Source: CAYYSY01 sp964474355 (GTDB lineage: Bacteria; Myxococcota_A; UBA9160; UBA4427). From it: a stretch of 13,158 nucleotides of DNA. Location: the NCBI GenBank assembly GCA_964474355.1, contig CAYYSY010000237.1, forward strand, positions 1 through 13,158, written 5' to 3'. Each line of letters starts with the position of its first letter. Positions within the stretch are counted from its first letter, which is position 1. Position numbers and translations under genes: made by a program. Positions 1 through 7,431 of the stretch are shown here, piece after piece. The notes beneath the pieces are model-generated. The model had not been told where the DNA came from and did not search any database. It saw only the letters and a list, made by a program, of their open reading frames with translations.

Positions 1-60
1 GTCGGTGTACCGACCCGCAGCCGCCCGTAAGGTGAGGACGACACCCCGAAATCCCGACCA
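1..60 (+). repeat. Dispersed repeat, outer-arm type, left copy
   Basis: This stretch matches the reverse complement of 12378-12437 at 57 of 60 positions and the direct sequence 12851-12910 at 53 of 60. It opens with a small perfect palindrome, GTCGGT-GT-ACCGAC (1-14). It continues through a conserved GTAAGGTGAGGACGACACC block to the core ACCCCGAAATCCCGA, which ends near 57. The copy touches the window edge, so its true left end is unknown. It carries no convincing coding signal; the open frame across it is a GC-rich artefact. Confidence 0.85.
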
Positions 61-161
61 CGGCAACCAGCTCCGCGAACCAAACCCCGCGACACCTCAG
101 AGAGCGGCGTGTTCCGGAGCCAACCCCGAAATCCCGACCCGGGCAACCAGACCCGCGAACC
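49..161 (+). repeat. 80-nt-period direct repeat (49-81 and 129-161)
   Basis: The segments 49-81 and 129-161 are direct repeats of 33 nt offset by exactly 80 nt, with four differences. Each runs from the repeat core GAAATCCCGACC through GGCAACCAG to CCGCGAACC. The second copy is preceded at 111-138 by GTTCCGG and the ACCCCGAAATCCCGA core, resembling the middle arm of the large palindrome at 12480-12512 (22 of 27 positions over 111-137). Two versions of the family therefore lie next to each other here. Apart from the sulfotransferase ribosome binding site at 209-214, I see nothing else in 162-221. Confidence 0.75.
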
Positions 162-221
162 GACAGCACGTAGCTCGATCGGACCCTATCCTCGACCGAC
201 TCACATGTAAGGAGTCACTCC

Positions 222-1469
222 ATGGAGCCGCCGGTCCTACCTCTGGGCGCTCGCGCCATGAACGTCGTGGGCCGTGGTGCCCGTGCCATCGGGCTGCCAC
301 TCGGGCGGCTCGATGTCGACCGCATGCTCGAGGGGGCTCGGCGGGAGACCGGGCTCGACGACTTCGGCGACGACGGATTCCGGACCGGGCTCGAGATCCT
401 CGTCGAGAGCTGCGAGCGTGAGGCTCAGCTCACTCCGCTCGGCCGCATGATGGTCCAGCAGGAGGTGCAGCGATGCCTCACGAACCGGCTGAAGGTCCGC
501 GACTGGTGGCGGCAGCATCCCGAGCTCGCCGACGAGCGCGTCGAGCGGCCGATCTTCATCATCGGGCAGGGGCGCACCGGCACGACGATCCTCCACGAGC
601 TGCTGACGCTCGATTCCCGAAACCGCGTGCCGCTCACGTGGGAGGTCGAGCATCCGACGCCGCCGCCCGAGACCGCGACGTACTACACCGACCCGCGGAT
701 CGAAGAGTCGCAGCGCCAGCTCGACCAGGCGGAACGGCTCATCCCCGACTTCAAGCGCATCCATCGCATGGGCGGCGACCTGCCCCAGGAATGCGTGCGC
801 TTCATGGCCTATGAAATGGTGAGCGCCATCTTCTCGGTCACCTGGCGGACGCCGACCTACGCTCGCTGGTGCCTGCACGACGCCGACATGGCGAGCGTGT
901 ACCGCGCCCATCGCCGCTTCCTGCAGCTGCTGCAATCGAAGCACCGCGGTGAGCGCTGGATGGTCAAGTCACCCGCGCATCTCTGGTACCTGCCGCACGT
1001 CGCCGCCGAATATCCCGATGCCTGCTTCATCCAGACCCATCGCGACCCGCTCAAGGTGCTCTCTTCGCTGACGAGCCTGCACGTCGTGCTCCGCAAGATG
1101 GCGAGCGACGACATCGACGTGACGGGGATCGCCGAGGAGTGGTCGGAGTTCCTCGGCCTCGGCTACGAGCGGGCGGTCGACTTCCGCGAGAGCGGCGTGC
1201 TGCCCGACGACCGCTTCGTCGACCTCCAGTTCCGCGAGTTCCTCACGGATCCGATCGGGGGCGTGCAGCGCATCTACGAGCAGTTCGACATGGAGCTCAC
1301 GCCCGAGGTCGCGGCGCGCATGAAGGACTACGTCGAGTCGAACCCGGACGATCGCGACGGCAAGCACGTGCACCACTACAGCGAGCTGGGCCTCGACGCC
1401 GGCGCCGAGCGCGAGAAGGTGCGCCGCTACCAGGAGTACTTCGACGTGCCGTCGGAGAAGATCACGTAG
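222..1469 (+). CDS. Sulfotransferase family protein (PAPS-dependent type)
   Basis: This 415-residue protein probably transfers a sulfuryl group from PAPS to a hydroxyl or amine of an unknown small molecule or lipid, in the cytoplasm. The 5'-phosphosulfate-binding loop is GQGRTGTT at residues 115-122, following a hydrophobic beta strand (PIFII). The 3'-phosphate-binding segment is HRDPLKVLSS at about 273-282, preceded by VKSPAHLWYLP (248-258). The roughly 100-residue N-terminal helical extension before the P-loop is common in the bacterial Sulfotransfer_3-like group. The ATG at 222 is supported by AAGGAG at 209-214 with 7 nt spacing. Its TAG stop overlaps the convergent MFS gene by 8 bp. It has no partner gene in the same direction, so the acceptor cannot be guessed. 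The family call is firm; the substrate is unknown. Confidence 0.9.
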   Translation: MEPPVLPLGARAMNVVGRGARAIGLPLGRLDVDRMLEGARRETGLDDFGDDGFRTGLEILVESCEREAQLTPLGRMMVQQEVQRCLTNRLKVRDWWRQHPELADERVERPIFIIGQGRTGTTILHELLTLDSRNRVPLTWEVEHPTPPPETATYYTDPRIEESQRQLDQAERLIPDFKRIHRMGGDLPQECVRFMAYEMVSAIFSVTWRTPTYARWCLHDADMASVYRAHRRFLQLLQSKHRGERWMVKSPAHLWYLPHVAAEYPDACFIQTHRDPLKVLSSLTSLHVVLRKMASDDIDVTGIAEEWSEFLGLGYERAVDFRESGVLPDDRFVDLQFREFLTDPIGGVQRIYEQFDMELTPEVAARMKDYVESNPDDRDGKHVHHYSELGLDAGAEREKVRRYQEYFDVPSEKIT

Positions 1470-2805
1470 ACGCCTGGATGTCCTCGAGCTCGCGCTTGCT
1501 CGTCTCTGGGAAGAGGGGCAGGCTCAGGATCGAGACCACTGCCATGAGCGAGATCAGCCCGATGACGAGGGCCTGATCGCCGACCACGCCCATCCAGTAC
1601 GAGAAGACGAAGAGGCCGAGGGCCGCCCCCGCCGTCTCCATCAGAGACAGGAAGCCGCCGGCCGTGCCGCGGCGCTCGGTGGGGAACGTCTCGTTCGTCA
1701 GCGCACGGATGACGACGCCCGAAGACATCGACGCGAAGACCATGCCGATCCACGCGAACGGTGTCGCCCAGCCGGGCCCCGAGTAGAACGCGAACACCCA
1801 GAGCGGGTACACCCCGAGCGCGAGCGCCGCGATGACCTTGCGACCGTAGAGGTCGCCCATGCGCCCCGCCCACGGGCTGCCCACGACGCCGAACAGGCCG
1901 CAGACGATGAACATCGTCGAGTACTGCCAGGGCTCCCAGCCGCGCACCTCGAGCACGTACTGCCCGGTGAACTGGAAGGCTGGCGCCGTGCCCAGCACGC
2001 CGAGCACGCCCAGACCGAGCACACCGATGGCGTGCCGGGGATGCTGGGCGGCGAGCGCGATGATCGGCTCGAGCGGCCCCAGTCGGTCACGCAGCCGCGG
2101 TTCGCCCGCGTCGACCTCGGCCTCACGCTGGGCGGCCTCGAAGCGCCGGGTCTCGGGCAGCCCGCTCGCGATCTTCGGGAGCAACAGCACCGGCGCGATC
2201 CCCAGCGCATAGAGAGCGCGCCAGCCGTAGGGGAGGATGTCGATCGCCGCGAAGAAGAGCGCGCCCACGCCGAAGCCGAGCGCCGCGACGGCGCCCAGCA
2301 TGCCGATGCCCCAGCCCCGATGCTCCGCCGGGAACTCCTCGGTGATGAACACGAAAGCGATGGCCGAGGCGGTCAGCATGAAGGTGCGCGAGAGCATCTG
2401 GAACGCGATGAACCACGTCTCATCCGGGCTCAGCGCGGTGAGGAAGGTCCCGATGCTCATGCCCACGATCGACACGAGGAACATGCGCTTACGCCCGATG
2501 CGGTCGGCGAAGGGGATCACGAAGAAGGCGGGCAAGGTGCCGAGGCGGATCCATCCCGCGAAGCTGCCGAGCTGCGCCTCGTCGAGGCCGAAGTCGTCGC
2601 CCAGGTACTTCAGCACCGACGTCAGCAGCGACATGTCGTAGTTCTCGAAGAACATCGCGAACGCGACGAAGCCCATGAGCTGCAAGTGCCGCTCGCGCAC
2701 GCCGATGGGAATCGACCCGAGCACGGGCAATATCCACCATGGATTCGGCAGCTGTTCTGCGGGCGCTCCCGGCTCGGGCTCGGGTGCGGACCCCGACTCG
2801 GTCAC
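1462..2805 (-). CDS. MFS transporter, metabolite:H+ symporter-like
   Basis: This 447-residue inner-membrane transporter has about twelve hydrophobic segments in two halves. Motif A appears as DRIGRKR (101-107) after TM2 and as GRMGDLYGRK (314-323) in the second half. Sugar-porter-like signatures are EFPAEHRG (157-164), PETRR (217-221), TFPTERRG (374-380) and PETSKRELE near the C-terminus. The central cytoplasmic loop (about 215-245) is charged. The first 20 residues are rich in Pro, Glu and Gly and precede TM1. The start is a GTG at 2805 with no clear Shine-Dalgarno, 5 nt after the symporter stop codon, so translational coupling is likely. Such proteins move organic acids, sugars or aromatic acids; the substrate cannot be read. 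The gene is convergent with, and overlaps, the sulfotransferase 3' end. Confidence 0.9.
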   Translation of the reverse strand: MTESGSAPEPEPGAPAEQLPNPWWILPVLGSIPIGVRERHLQLMGFVAFAMFFENYDMSLLTSVLKYLGDDFGLDEAQLGSFAGWIRLGTLPAFFVIPFADRIGRKRMFLVSIVGMSIGTFLTALSPDETWFIAFQMLSRTFMLTASAIAFVFITEEFPAEHRGWGIGMLGAVAALGFGVGALFFAAIDILPYGWRALYALGIAPVLLLPKIASGLPETRRFEAAQREAEVDAGEPRLRDRLGPLEPIIALAAQHPRHAIGVLGLGVLGVLGTAPAFQFTGQYVLEVRGWEPWQYSTMFIVCGLFGVVGSPWAGRMGDLYGRKVIAALALGVYPLWVFAFYSGPGWATPFAWIGMVFASMSSGVVIRALTNETFPTERRGTAGGFLSLMETAGAALGLFVFSYWMGVVGDQALVIGLISLMAVVSILSLPLFPETSKRELEDIQAST

Positions 2806-2810
2806 GGCGC

Positions 2811-4103
2811 CTACGCCCCGGCCTGGGGATCGGCGAACGTCTCCATGTCGAGCTGCCCCTCGTGCTTCGCGACGATGCAGCTCACTGCGGCGTCACCCGT
2901 GATGTTCACGGCGGTGCGCGCCATGTCGAGGATGCGATCGATGCCGATGATGAGGCCGATGGCCTCGACCGGCAGGTTCACCTGCCGCAGCACCATCGCG
3001 AGCATCACGAGGCCGACACCGGGCACGCCGGCGGTGCCGATCGAGGCCAGCGTCGCGGTCACCACGACGCTCAGATAGCCCGAGATCCCGATGTCGATGC
3101 CGTAGGCCTGGGCGATGAACACCGTCGCGACCCCCTGCATGATCGCCGTGCCGTCCATGTTCACCGTCGCACCGAGCGGAATCGTGAAAGCTGCAACCGA
3201 GTTGTCGACGCCCAGCCGCTCCTCGGCGTTGCGCAGCGTCACGGGCAGCGTGGCCGCGCTGCTCGACGTGCTGAACGCCACGGTGATCGGCGCGCGCAGC
3301 TTCTTGAAGAAGACGAGCGGGTCGAGCCGCCCGAGCAGCTTCAGCATCAACGGATACGTGAGCAGCATGTGGACGGCCAGGACGCCGAGCACGACCCCGA
3401 AATACGCCGCGAGCTTGCCGATCGCTCCGAGCCCCTGGTCGGCGAACACGCGCGCCACGAGGCAGAACACGCCGATCGGCGCGATCTGCATCAGCAACGC
3501 GACGAGGCGCAGGATCACCTCGTTCAGGTCGCGGAACACCCGCTTGAGGCGGCTCCCGGCCTCACCCGAGAGGTTGATCGCGACACCGAAGAGGATCGCG
3601 AACACGATGATCTGCAGCATGCGCCCTTCGGCCATCGCCTTGATCGGGTTCGTCGGGAAGATCTCGATCAGCGTCTGGGTCAGGTTCTGCTGCGGCTTCG
3701 GCTGGAAGTCGGGGATGGCCATGGGGACGCCGAAGTCGGCGCCGGGCTGCAAGATCACGGCCGCCGTGATCGCCAGCGTGATCGCGATGGCGGTGGTCAT
3801 CAGATAGAGGCCGAGGGTGCGAGCGCCCACGCGGCCGAGCTTGGTGACGTCGTCCATCGCCGTGGTGCCGCAGATGAGCGATACGAGCACCAGCGGCACC
3901 ATCAGCAGCTTCAGGCTCGCGATGAACACGGAGCCACCGACGTGCAGGGTGCCATCGACGAGGTCGCGCACCGCCCCGGTGCCGCCGACGAAGTTCAGGA
4001 ACACGCCGAAGAAGAGCCCGGCCACGAGCCCGATCAGGATGTACGTCGTGAGTCTGCCCGCGCCGTCGAACGCGCTGCCCTCGCCACTGGGTTCCGTGCT
4101 CAA
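2811..4103 (-). CDS. Dicarboxylate/amino acid:cation symporter (SDF/DAACS family)
   Basis: This 430-residue sodium- or proton-coupled symporter in the inner membrane belongs to the glutamate-transporter (GltPh/GltP/DctA) family. The serine-rich HP1 tip is STSSSAATLP (278-287), the TM7 motif is NMDGTA (315-320), and the HP2 tip lies in GTAGVPGVG (356-364). TM8 reads DRILDMARTAVNITGDA. It places D389, D393, R396, T397, N400 and D404 one residue off the GltPh D390, D394, R397, T398, N401 and D405. The Arg predicts an acidic substrate (Asp, Glu or a dicarboxylate). The start is TTG at 4103, chosen because GGAG (4111-4114) lies 7 nt upstream and no in-frame ATG fits; the nearby ATG is in another frame. 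It sits 151 bp downstream of the kinase gene and 5 bp before the MFS gene. Confidence 0.93.
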   Translation of the reverse strand: MSTEPSGEGSAFDGAGRLTTYILIGLVAGLFFGVFLNFVGGTGAVRDLVDGTLHVGGSVFIASLKLLMVPLVLVSLICGTTAMDDVTKLGRVGARTLGLYLMTTAIAITLAITAAVILQPGADFGVPMAIPDFQPKPQQNLTQTLIEIFPTNPIKAMAEGRMLQIIVFAILFGVAINLSGEAGSRLKRVFRDLNEVILRLVALLMQIAPIGVFCLVARVFADQGLGAIGKLAAYFGVVLGVLAVHMLLTYPLMLKLLGRLDPLVFFKKLRAPITVAFSTSSSAATLPVTLRNAEERLGVDNSVAAFTIPLGATVNMDGTAIMQGVATVFIAQAYGIDIGISGYLSVVVTATLASIGTAGVPGVGLVMLAMVLRQVNLPVEAIGLIIGIDRILDMARTAVNITGDAAVSCIVAKHEGQLDMETFADPQAGA

Positions 4104-4110
4104 TCCGATT

Positions 4111-4114
4111 CTCC
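4111..4114 (-). promoter_or_regulatory. Ribosome binding site supporting a TTG start
   Basis: On the minus strand this reads GGAG, 7 nt before the TTG at 4103 that opens the SDF symporter frame. It decides the start, because the closest ATG upstream is out of frame. Confidence 0.55.
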
Positions 4115-4254
4115 ATCCCGCCGTCGCGGACCCCGCGGCCCCGGCTCAGTGAGTGCCGCCACGCATGCGCGGCAACGGACCCGTCGTTCGCCTCGACGCA
4201 TCGCTCCCGAGATGGAGCGCGCACCCGGCCATTTCGTTCCGTACACCGCCTCGA

Positions 4255-5313
4255 TCACGCCTCCGCGATGCGGCGCAGCGCCTGCTCGAAGAGGCCGACC
4301 GTCGTGGCGTGCAGGACGTCTCCCGTGGCTTTCGGCGCCTTGCCGGCACAGGCTCGCGCATGGGTGCCCTCGAGGATGATGCCGAGCTTGTAGCACGCGA
4401 GCACCGCGTACCACGTGATGGCGTCGACGTCGCGATCGCTGCGCTCTCGGTAGTGCGCCACCAGCTCGTCGGGCGTCGCGAACCCCGCCCAGGGCTGGAT
4501 GCCGATCTTGCCCGCGCCGCCGCCCTCCGCATCGGGCCAGGTCGCGAGCAGCCAGCCGAGATCGAGCAGCGGGTCACCGATCGTCGACAGCTCCCAGTCG
4601 ACGATGGCTGCGACGTCGCCGCTGTCGTTGCGGAACATCACGTTGGCCAGGTGGTAGTCGCCGTGCAGGATGCCGGGCTCGAACGACGCCGGGCGCTGAT
4701 CGTCGAGCCAGCGCGCGACGTCCTCGACGCCGGGGATGTCCGGCCCGCCGTAGCCCTCGAGCTCGCCGTAGCTCTCGAGCTGCGCCCGCCAACGCGCGAC
4801 CTGGCGCTCGAGGTAGCCCTCGGGCTTGCCGAAGTCGTGCAGCCCGACCGCCTCGTGGTCGACACGCGCCAGCGCGGCGATGCCCTCGACCATCGACAGC
4901 CCCATGCGATGGCGCACCGACGCGTCTCCGGCGTGGAGCGGCGGCAGCCCCTGGGTCGCGTTGAAGCCGTCGACGGGCTCCATCAGATAGAAGGCCGAGC
5001 CGAGCACGTCGAGGTCGGGGCACGCCGCGATGAGCGGCGGGTGCGGCACGTCGCTCCCCGCGATCGCAGCGAGCACTCGCGCCTCCCGGCGCATGGTCTC
5101 GTCGCTGTTCTTGCGCTTGTGCGGCGGCGGGTGACGCATGACGTACGTGCGGCCACCACGCGTGAAGCGCAGCAGGATGTTCTGGGTGCCTCCGCCGAGC
5201 AGCTCCGGCGACTCGATCGCGGCGCCCTCGAGCCCGAGCGAGTCCATCCACTCGGCGAGGCGACGCAGGTCGACGCCCTCGAACTCGCTCGGCGCTGAGT
5301 CGGTGCGGGTCAT
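4255..5313 (-). CDS. Phosphotransferase family protein (APH/COG3173, ACAD10/11- and LvaA-like)
   Basis: This 352-residue cytoplasmic kinase-fold protein has the aminoglycoside-phosphotransferase (APH, PF01636) domain. An N-lobe glycine-rich turn is LGGGTQNILLRF (39-50). The catalytic loop HGDYHLAN has D219 and N224, and the metal-binding segment DWE has D239 followed by GDPLLDLGW. Relatives of this COG3173 type include LvaA and the kinase domains of ACAD10/ACAD11, which phosphorylate 4-hydroxyacyl-CoAs; most others are uncharacterised, and drug resistance is unlikely. I chose ATG 5313 because GGAG (5321-5324) lies 7 nt upstream. The frame stays open to 5814, but that extension lies antisense to the sulfatase-fold gene. 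It heads a co-directional set with two transporters, suggesting activation of an imported acid. No acyl-CoA dehydrogenase is visible to confirm this. Confidence 0.88.
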   Translation of the reverse strand: MTRTDSAPSEFEGVDLRRLAEWMDSLGLEGAAIESPELLGGGTQNILLRFTRGGRTYVMRHPPPHKRKNSDETMRREARVLAAIAGSDVPHPPLIAACPDLDVLGSAFYLMEPVDGFNATQGLPPLHAGDASVRHRMGLSMVEGIAALARVDHEAVGLHDFGKPEGYLERQVARWRAQLESYGELEGYGGPDIPGVEDVARWLDDQRPASFEPGILHGDYHLANVMFRNDSGDVAAIVDWELSTIGDPLLDLGWLLATWPDAEGGGAGKIGIQPWAGFATPDELVAHYRERSDRDVDAITWYAVLACYKLGIILEGTHARACAGKAPKATGDVLHATTVGLFEQALRRIAEA

Positions 5314-5425
5314 ATGGCGGCTCCGGTCCGTTCCGGTCGAGGCGACCACAGGGGAGAATCGAGCGGCGGAGTCTACACGAGCGCCCGCGGCAGCAGCGGC
5401 TTCGCCGGTGTGGCATGTTGAGTCG
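5314..5425. promoter_or_regulatory. Divergent intergenic region, candidate promoters
   Basis: This 112-bp gap separates the minus-strand kinase-transporter block from the plus-strand sulfatase-DUF3604 block, so promoters for both probably lie here. A short inverted repeat GGTCG-AGG-CGACC occupies 5335-5347 and could be an operator, although at five bases per arm chance cannot be excluded. The kinase ribosome binding site is at 5321-5324. I cannot identify -35/-10 boxes with confidence. Confidence 0.35.
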
Positions 5426-7318
5426 ATGGGCGACGATCCCTCGAAGACACGCCTCCAGAGGGCACTGGGCGCAGCCCTGCTGAGCCTGGTCGCCATCGCC
5501 GCGCTCTGGGCCGGCCACACCCGCTGGATGGCGGATGGGCCCGGCACGGTCTTCGATCCCATCGAGGTGCGGCTCGATCTGGCGACCGCCTTCCGCTTCG
5601 CGACCCAGCGCAAGGGCGCAGAAGGCAGGCCTCCGATGCGCGCCGGCGAGCGCGTCGTGGTGCCGCCGGGCGGGGCCGTCTCATGGAGCGTCCGCGTGCC
5701 GATGCGCGGCGGGCTCGGTGCCGCCGAGATCGAGCTGGCGCCGACCACGACCGACCCCGGCTCGCGCTCCACCGCCGAGCTGCACGTCGCGAGCGACGGC
5801 GGGCTGCAGCGCACCTATCCGCTGAAAGCCTGCACCAGGGCGTGCCGCGTCCCCCTCGAAGACTTCGAGGGGCGCATCGCGCGGATCACGGCGCGGGGCC
5901 CGCCGGCCGACGCCGCGGCCGGACGCCCGCTCGTCCTCGTCTCGCCCGTGATCTACGGTGACCCGCCGATCGCGCCCCCCGATCTCGCCGAGCACGGGAG
6001 CCGGGCGCCGATCATCCTCTACCTGATGGACACGCTGCGCGCCGACAAGCTCGGCGCCTACGGCAACGAGAGCGGGATCACCCCCGAGATCGACGCCTTC
6101 GCGGCCGGGGCCACGGTGTTCGAGGAGTCGATCGCCCAGGCGCCGTGGACCAAGCCGGCTGTGGCTTCGATCTTCACCGGCGTCTTTGCGCGCGCGCATC
6201 GCGTCGTGACGATGCAGGGCATCCTGCCCGACTCGGCGCTCACCCTGGCGGAGCTCTTCCTGGCCGACGGCTATGCCACTGCGGCGGTGGTGACCAACGG
6301 CCTGGTCGACGCCGACTTCGGCTTCGACCAGGGCTTCGAGCACTTCGTGCGAGAGAAAGGGCGCGCGCCCAGCGTCGAGGGCATCACCGGCTATCGCGCC
6401 GACAAGCCGGCGATCGACTCCGACATCGCCCAGGCCGCGGTCTGGCCATGGCTCGACGGCCTCTCGCCGGGCGAGCCCTTCATGCTCTACGTGCACGTGC
6501 TCGACCCGCACACGCCGCACTTTCCGCCGGAGCCATTCAAGACGCGGTTCGCGCCCGAGGTCGACCGCTTCGACCTCGGGAGCATGGAGTCGGTGCGCGC
6601 CATGGACGAGATGGGGCGCGAGGGACGCATGCCCGACGAGCGCGAGCAGGCCCAGCTCGAGACGCTCTACGACGCGGAGATCGCCCACAACGACCATCAG
6701 TTCGGGCTCTTCCTCGACGAGCTCCGAGATCGCGGCATCTACCACGAGGCGCTGATCGTGCTCGTCAGCGATCACGGCGAGGCGTTCTGGGAGCACGGAC
6801 AGCGCGGTCACGGCAAGACGCTGCACGAGGAGCTGCTCCGCGTGCCGCTCATCATGAAGGCGCCCCATCAGACCGAGTCCAGGCGCGTCCATTCGCTCGC
6901 GCAGCACGTCGACCTCCTGCCGACGTTCGCCGACTACGCAGGCGTCTCGCTGCCGGAGGGGCTGCACGGCGAGAGCCTGCGTCCGCTCATCGAGCTCGGC
7001 GACGGGGCGCGCGAGGGAGCCGAGCCGGTGATCGGCGTGTCGGCGAGCTCGCTCGGCACGGCGATCCGGCAGGGACGCTGGAAGCTCGTGAAGCGCAGGG
7101 GCACTCATCATCCGCTGGCCCTCTATGACCTCGAGGCCGATCCCGGCGAGACCCGCAACATCGTGCGCGAGCACCCCATCCGTGTCCGGTACCTGCTCGA
7201 GGAAGTCGCGCGCAGGGAGGCGCAGGGCGCGGCGTTCGCGAGTGGCGCAGAGCCGGAAGAGCGCGAGATCAGCGCCGAGAAGGCCGAAGAGCTGCGCGCC
7301 CTCGGCTACATCGAGTAG
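5426..7318 (+). CDS. Membrane-anchored sulfatase-fold protein with Thr at the catalytic position
   Basis: This 630-residue protein of the sulfatase/alkaline phosphatase superfamily (PF00884) begins with an N-terminal membrane anchor (about 9-31), placing the enzyme in the periplasm. Residues about 45-178 look like an extra beta-rich domain before the catalytic core. The core starts at PIILYLMDTLRADKLGAYG (195-213; D202 and D207 candidate metal ligands) and includes LDPHTPH (359-365), SDHGE (448-452; D449 and H450) and GHGKTLHEE (461-469). The canonical CxPSR formylglycine site is replaced by WTKPAVAS, with T242 where Cys or Ser is expected. Thr is the nucleophile in LtaS- and EptA-type members, so phosphodiester or phosphotransfer chemistry is possible. 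ATG 5426 is the best start, although its Shine-Dalgarno is poor; GTG 5408 is an alternative. DUF3604 follows after 113 bp. Confidence 0.85.
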   Translation: MGDDPSKTRLQRALGAALLSLVAIAALWAGHTRWMADGPGTVFDPIEVRLDLATAFRFATQRKGAEGRPPMRAGERVVVPPGGAVSWSVRVPMRGGLGAAEIELAPTTTDPGSRSTAELHVASDGGLQRTYPLKACTRACRVPLEDFEGRIARITARGPPADAAAGRPLVLVSPVIYGDPPIAPPDLAEHGSRAPIILYLMDTLRADKLGAYGNESGITPEIDAFAAGATVFEESIAQAPWTKPAVASIFTGVFARAHRVVTMQGILPDSALTLAELFLADGYATAAVVTNGLVDADFGFDQGFEHFVREKGRAPSVEGITGYRADKPAIDSDIAQAAVWPWLDGLSPGEPFMLYVHVLDPHTPHFPPEPFKTRFAPEVDRFDLGSMESVRAMDEMGREGRMPDEREQAQLETLYDAEIAHNDHQFGLFLDELRDRGIYHEALIVLVSDHGEAFWEHGQRGHGKTLHEELLRVPLIMKAPHQTESRRVHSLAQHVDLLPTFADYAGVSLPEGLHGESLRPLIELGDGAREGAEPVIGVSASSLGTAIRQGRWKLVKRRGTHHPLALYDLEADPGETRNIVREHPIRVRYLLEEVARREAQGAAFASGAEPEEREISAEKAEELRALGYIE

Positions 7319-7431
7319 AAGCGAGCCCTCGGTCGGCGAGTCACCAGCGACGGACTACGGTTCGGGACCCGGCGCGACCTCGAAGCGAGCGCCTGGCGTT
7401 CGATCGGTACCGGGCCCAGGAGCGAGAAGCG

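Noticed and set aside
1..161. CRISPR-like array from the regularly spaced repeats
   Set aside because: Only two units with an 80-nt period, the intervening sequence is itself related to the repeat family, and no cas genes are present.
2739..4379. 546-codon plus-strand open frame opposite the SDF symporter
   Set aside because: Composition is dominated by Arg, His, Asp and Glu with no membrane or domain signal. The minus-strand symporter is unmistakable.
5314..5814. N-terminal extension of the APH-fold kinase frame
   Set aside because: It runs through the divergent intergenic region and antisense to the sulfatase-fold gene and has no domain similarity. ATG 5313 with GGAG 7 nt upstream fits the family length.
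5681..7174. 497-codon minus-strand open frame opposite the sulfatase-fold gene
   Set aside because: No motif and skewed composition; the plus-strand frame holds DTLRAD, SDHGE and other superfamily landmarks.
222..7318. A sulfation-desulfation cycle linking the sulfotransferase and the sulfatase-fold protein
   Set aside because: The two are in separate transcription units and the sulfatase-fold protein lacks the formylglycine Cys/Ser, so a functional link is not supported.
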